DNA from: an uncultured Peptoniphilus sp.
GTDB lineage: Bacteria; Bacillota; Clostridia; Tissierellales; Peptoniphilaceae
Length of the DNA stretch: 57,110 nt
NCBI GenBank assembly: GCA_902488455.1
Contig: CABTWG010000003.1
Location: forward strand, 1-57,110
Direction: 5' to 3'
In this document: one piece after another, positions 53,766 through 57,110 of the stretch
Numbering within the stretch: position 1 is the first letter of the stretch
Layout of the letters: each line of letters starts with the position of its first letter
Notes under the pieces: model-generated
The model's input: only the letters and a program-made list of their open reading frames with translations
Told to the model about the DNA's origin: nothing
Databases searched by the model: none
Translations under genes and position numbers: made by a program

Positions 53766-54262
53766 AAATATTTAAGTATTATTTTCCACTCTTCGATTAA
53801 ATCTTCCAAGCTGTACCTGGCGTTGGCAGGGCTTGTAGAAGGAAGTTGTATCGCTTCTATTCCAAGATTATCTCTATGATATTTTCTGTAATATTTAAAG
53901 GAAGTTCCACCGTTACAAAAGACTTTAGAAATCTTTGAACCTTCTACCACCTCTTTTAAGTCAGATGGGACTACATTTTTAATACTCGCATCGCTAGAAC
54001 CTATAATATCACAGGCGTAAATAGAATCAAAGACTGCAATATTATGGCTAAGAAGAAAATCTCTTCTCTCTTCAATATCCCTCGTTAGACTCGCATCGAA
54101 TAAATTTTCCATTATCTTCCAAAATCTATTCTGTTTATGACCATAGAAAAATCCATACTCCCTTGTCTTTACCGATGGAAATGACCCCAGAATCAAAATC
54201 TTGGAATTCTCATCGTAAAGTGGCTCTAAAGGGTGGACAATTCTAGAATATTTATCTTTCAA
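53762..54262 (-). CDS. DNA-deoxyinosine/uracil-DNA glycosylase family protein
   Basis: A 166-residue uracil-DNA-glycosylase-fold protein resembling the family-6 hypoxanthine-DNA glycosylases: GSFPS (26-30), YGHKQNRFW (40-48) and the C-terminal STSPANA (141-147), with AVFDSIYACDI between. It would remove deaminated bases for base-excision repair. The TTG start has AAGGAG upstream. It follows the MFS gene by 24 bases, probably on the same transcript. Confidence 0.85.
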   Translation of the reverse strand: MKDKYSRIVHPLEPLYDENSKILILGSFPSVKTREYGFFYGHKQNRFWKIMENLFDASLTRDIEERRDFLLSHNIAVFDSIYACDIIGSSDASIKNVVPSDLKEVVEGSKISKVFCNGGTSFKYYRKYHRDNLGIEAIQLPSTSPANARYSLEDLIEEWKIILKYL

Positions 54263-54286
54263 ATTAAAACTCCTTGTCTTATATTT

Positions 54287-55507
54287 TTAATCGTGGTTAG
54301 CGTTGGATGCCTTGAAATAAAAAGGTATGGCAAGTAACTGTGAAAATATTGAAACTACTATGAGACTCGTAATATTTACATCGTAAAGAACGCCTAGAAG
54401 CCATGAACCTAAGAACCAGAAAACTCCAAATGACATTTCGAAAATCCCGTAACCAGTTGCTCTACTTGATTTAGGTACTACAGAAGTGACAGCAGCCTTA
54501 AGAATTGATTCTTGCGCTCCCATGCCTACTCCCCAAAGTGCAATTCCAAATAGCACTGCATAAATATTATTAAATCCAAAGATAAAAAGTGAAAAAGGTG
54601 CAGAGATAATAGTCGATACAACCAGCGCCTTTACGCCGTTTCTATCATACATATATCCGAAAAATAGAGCAGCAAAAGCATCTACAAGCATGGCTCCTGC
54701 ATATAGAAGCGGAATAGTTTCCATATTAATAAGTCCCACTCCACTCGTTAAGGTATTTAGATTTTTAGAAACATGCATAATAATTAGCGAGTAGTCGATA
54801 AACCCAAAAGAAAATAGACTGATTCCAATAATATAAAAGATAAAAGAATCCTTAATCTTAAAAGGAATATACTCTTTTGGCTCTGGCTCAAAATGCTCTG
54901 GGTTTGGAAATCTCTTCTTAGTGTATAGAAGCAAAATAATCGTAATCGCACCAGGAATAGCAAGAAACGCAAAGCATCTCGAATATATTTCAAAATCAGT
55001 ACCGTCGGTTTTAAATAGCATTACAAGATATAGGAAAAAAGGACCTAAAAACGCTCCGATCTGATCAAGCATCTCTTGGATTGCAAAACTCTTTCCAGCT
55101 CCTTCTCGAGAAGCGGCAAATGACATGATGGTATCCTTAGCCGGTTTTTTAATCGCCTTTCCCATCCTTTGAATTACCAAAAGACCGCAGGCGTAGATCC
55201 AACCATCTTCACCTACAAGTGCAAGAGCAGGAACAGCCAAAATGTCTAGGATATATCCAAAGATGATCATCTCCCAATATTTATGAGTCTTGTCAGTGAG
55301 TTTCCCAAAGAAGTACCTCATTGAATAACCGATAAGCTCTCCAAGTCCAGAAATAAACCCGATGGTCCCAGCAGAAGCACCAAGAAGACTAAGGTACACT
55401 CCTCTTAAGCTCGATGCCCCTTCGTGGGTCATATCGGAAAATAGACTTACAATTCCAAATAAAATTATAAAAATCAGTGAGCTTGTTAGTTTTTTCTTCT
55501 CTTTCAT
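54287..55507 (-). CDS. MFS transporter
   Basis: A 406-residue membrane protein with about eleven or twelve helices and an MFS loop 2-3 motif GKLTDKTHKYW, plus KPAKDTIMSFAASREGAGKSFAIQEMLDQ between helices 4 and 5. Substrate is not predictable. It lies behind the hairpin that follows the dehydrogenase gene, and no promoter is visible between. Confidence 0.88.
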   Translation of the reverse strand: MKEKKKLTSSLIFIILFGIVSLFSDMTHEGASSLRGVYLSLLGASAGTIGFISGLGELIGYSMRYFFGKLTDKTHKYWEMIIFGYILDILAVPALALVGEDGWIYACGLLVIQRMGKAIKKPAKDTIMSFAASREGAGKSFAIQEMLDQIGAFLGPFFLYLVMLFKTDGTDFEIYSRCFAFLAIPGAITIILLLYTKKRFPNPEHFEPEPKEYIPFKIKDSFIFYIIGISLFSFGFIDYSLIIMHVSKNLNTLTSGVGLINMETIPLLYAGAMLVDAFAALFFGYMYDRNGVKALVVSTIISAPFSLFIFGFNNIYAVLFGIALWGVGMGAQESILKAAVTSVVPKSSRATGYGIFEMSFGVFWFLGSWLLGVLYDVNITSLIVVSIFSQLLAIPFYFKASNANHD

Positions 55508-55531
55508 AAAATCATTTCTTTCTAAATAAAT

Positions 55532-55564
55532 AAAATAATAATCCCTGCATAAACAGGGACTATT
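55532..55564 (-). terminator. Hairpin/terminator after the 3-hydroxyacyl-CoA dehydrogenase gene
   Basis: On the minus strand AGTCCCTG and CAGGGATT pair around TTTATG, followed by ATTATTTTATTTATTT. The U-tract is broken by A residues, so read-through into the MFS gene is plausible. Confidence 0.65.
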
Positions 55565-55566
55565 AT

Positions 55567-56532
55567 CTATTTTCTATAGTCATAGAATCCTTTGCCAGCA
55601 GCTACTCCCTTTTCTCCTTTGTCAATCTTTTTCTTAATCATGTTTAAAATCTTGTAATCGATTGAGTTAGGATCTTTAGAGGAAGGCTTCATATTTTGAA
55701 TGCTGTACACAGTATCTAATCCAACCACATCAATAATTTGGAAAGGACCTGCTGGTGCACCAGTTGCAAGCCTCCAAGTAAGGTCGATGGTTTCTGGATC
55801 AGCCACTCCATTAGCCCAAAGAGTTTGAGCAGAATATAAAAGTGGAACTAGTAGAGAGTTTAAAACATATGCAGGTTGTTCTTTGTGAAGCTTGATAGGT
55901 ATCATATTCATTTCTGAAGCATATCTAACTACAGCATCGTAAACTTCTTTAGATGTTTTATCATGACCCATGCATTCAGCAGTATTATTTTTCCAAATAA
56001 TATTTGCAAAATGAAGAGCCATATACTTTTCTGGTCTACCAGTGTGATCTTTAAATTGAGATGGTAGAAGTGTAGATGAATTTGTAACAAGTATAGTCTT
56101 GTCATCTAGAATATCTCTAATTTTTTCATACAACTCAATCTTTGCAGCAGGATCTTCAGTCATAGATTCGATGACAATATCTGCGTCCTTTAAAGCTTTA
56201 TTTATATCGAGCTCTAAATGAAGATTTTTTTCAAAATTTATTTTTGCGTCTTTAATTAATTTATTTATATCTTCTTCAGTAGTTCCTTCCCATACTTTAA
56301 CAAGTCCACGTGGATATAGGTATCCTCCCATTGGATTTTTTATTAAATCCTTTGATTCTTCGAGAGATTTTAGCATTTCTTCTTTAAAGTGAGCTATTCT
56401 AGGTTCAGCCCTTCCAATAGAGCCTTCACTTCTTAGCCAAATAATAGTGTCATGACCAGTATATGCATTCATAAGAGCGATTTGTACACCAAGTACTCCT
56501 CCTCCTAGAACAACAACTTTTTTAAATTCCAT
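55567..56532 (-). CDS. 3-hydroxyacyl-CoA dehydrogenase
   Basis: An NAD(P)-dependent enzyme of fatty-acid or butyrate metabolism. The 321-residue protein has the Rossmann motif VVVLGGGVLGVQIA at the N-terminus, ADIVIESMTEDPAAKIELYEKI, TNSSTLLPSQ, the catalytic-region HFANIIW in place of the common HFFNP, and a C-domain with TGAPAGPFQIIDVVGLDTVY and AAGKGFYDYRK. It is slightly longer than Hbd (about 282) because of an insert after the first strand. Ribosome-binding site GGAGG. A palindrome lies in its upstream region. Confidence 0.9.
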   Translation of the reverse strand: MEFKKVVVLGGGVLGVQIALMNAYTGHDTIIWLRSEGSIGRAEPRIAHFKEEMLKSLEESKDLIKNPMGGYLYPRGLVKVWEGTTEEDINKLIKDAKINFEKNLHLELDINKALKDADIVIESMTEDPAAKIELYEKIRDILDDKTILVTNSSTLLPSQFKDHTGRPEKYMALHFANIIWKNNTAECMGHDKTSKEVYDAVVRYASEMNMIPIKLHKEQPAYVLNSLLVPLLYSAQTLWANGVADPETIDLTWRLATGAPAGPFQIIDVVGLDTVYSIQNMKPSSKDPNSIDYKILNMIKKKIDKGEKGVAAGKGFYDYRK

Positions 56533-56573
56533 AAATCCTCCAAATATTGTTATTTTAAAATATTAAATATTAT

Positions 56574-56604
56574 TTATCTAATGAGATAAACATATTCTTA
56601 TCTA
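56574..56604 (-). promoter_or_regulatory. Operator-like palindrome upstream of the dehydrogenase gene
   Basis: TTATCT-AATG-AGATAA is a perfect 6-4-6 inverted repeat (56574-56589), with a further TTATCTA half-site at 56598-56604. It lies about 42 bases before the ATG, where a regulator of the dehydrogenase gene could bind. No clear -35/-10 pair was found. Confidence 0.4.
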
Positions 56605-57110
56605 TTAGTTACCCGAAATATAAATAGAAAAACAGAAAAGAATATTTTTTAAGCTTAACTTTTGATATTTATTATCGAAACTTATGAAGTAGATCCTCCT
56701 GTTGTATCCTCAAACCAGTCATTATGATCAAAGACAGATATCGTCGAATTCGAAGTATCTCAATAAGGTATAGTCAGTTGAAAAGGTCTATATTAAGAAA
56801 AATCAGCTTTCATTTATCTTTGATGAATTAATCTTTATGATCAAGCGAAGACGGATACTATCAAAGTCGATGAGTCTCTTTTTATTATGGAAATGTTTGT
56901 ATAATTTATTTAAATGCTATCCGGATAGCGTGAAGTTATTTTTGATGCTATCCAGATAGCGTAAAGATTATTATTGGTTTCATTTTAAATGACTTGCTCT
57001 ATAGAAGTTATACCCAATCGACTTCAGAGCCTTCAGCTTCCGCTAAGGAGGACTGTAGTTGGAAGGACATTTTTAGCTTTCGGCTGTGGAAGCAAAATGC
57101 TTCCGCTACA
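56605..57110. other. Non-coding right end with tandem palindromes and short repeats
   Basis: No supported gene. Two copies of a palindrome, GCTATCCGGATAGC (56916-56929) and GCTATCCAGATAGC (56947-56960), lie 31 bases apart, about 11 bases downstream of a TATAAT (56900-56905). GCTTCCGCTA occurs at 57036 and 57099. Two related stretches begin TTATGATCAA, near 56723 and 56836. Open frames here are short and broken. The stretch may be the edge of a degenerate element or the regulatory region of a gene beyond the window. Confidence 0.4.
56916..56960. repeat. Tandem palindromic operator candidates
   Basis: A perfect 14-bp palindrome and a copy with one changed base lie on the same face of the helix (31 bp, three turns), and both are flanked by GAT/AAT before and GTGAAG/GTAAAG after. 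Such pairs usually bind a dimeric repressor. Which protein would bind is unknown. Confidence 0.5.

Noticed and set aside
56728..56845. Short open frame starting MIKDRYRRIRS on the plus strand
   Set aside because: About 35 codons, no ribosome-binding site, no recognisable domain, in a repeat-rich non-coding stretch.
1..57110. CRISPR array, tRNA or rRNA genes, prophage
   Set aside because: No regularly spaced repeats, no cloverleaf or rRNA-like sequence, and no phage structural genes were seen on either strand.

Overview
The window looks like chromosomal core sequence of a low-G+C Gram-positive anaerobe. The evidence is a PolC-type replicase, Gram-positive operon orders (rimP-nusA-ylxR-infB-rbfA, rpsB-tsf-pyrH-frr-uppS-cdsA-rseP-ispG-polC, a mraZ-headed dcw cluster), strong GGAGG ribosome-binding sites, TTG starts, and acyl-CoA metabolism genes at both ends. 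The gene set fits a Tissierellia/Peptoniphilus-like Firmicute, but that placement is inferred from gene content and style, not from a search. No rRNA, tRNA, CRISPR array, prophage or complete insertion sequence was seen.

Almost everything is on the minus strand and is best read from right to left. The right end (56.5-57.1 kb) is a non-coding stretch with tandem 14-bp palindromes. Next come a 3-hydroxyacyl-CoA dehydrogenase, an MFS transporter and a family-6-like DNA glycosylase (55.6-53.8 kb), a plus-strand MATE exporter, and an accessory block of lipoprotein, J-domain protein, HIRAN protein and secreted thermonuclease (52.3-49.4 kb). The dcw cluster then runs from mraZ to ftsZ (49.1-38.7 kb) and lacks murC, murE, murF and ftsA. 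nrdR, rarA, asnS and leuS follow (38.6-33.0 kb). A plus-strand zinc metalloprotease (32.0-32.9 kb) ends against leuS.

A long information-processing and envelope block follows: rpsB-tsf-pyrH-frr-uppS-cdsA-rseP-ispG-polC (31.7-21.2 kb, no dxr), rimP-nusA-ylxR-infB-rbfA-nrnA-truB-ribF (21.1-13.6 kb, no ylxQ), rpsO-pnp-dut (13.5-10.6 kb), and ftsK-rimO-pgsA-cinA-recA (10.4-3.9 kb).

Directly behind recA, with overlapping or touching junctions, sits the most unusual locus: an Mre11/SbcD-type nuclease followed by a Rad50/SbcC-type ATPase divided over separate polypeptides. A 435-residue protein carries Walker A, a long coiled coil and a zinc hook and ends just after the hook. A 78-residue coiled-coil protein follows, and then a 213-residue protein carries the ABC signature and Walker B. 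The left edge holds the start of an acyl-CoA dehydrogenase whose reading frame stays open for 107 lysine-rich codons upstream of the conventional ATG.

A recurring regulatory theme is an intrinsic-terminator-like hairpin plus U-tract placed directly before the next gene's ribosome-binding site inside operons (rpsO/pnp, pnp/dut, frr/uppS, rpsB/tsf, and in the rimP-nusA leader). This suggests widespread attenuation or RNA-processing control of gene dosage within operons.
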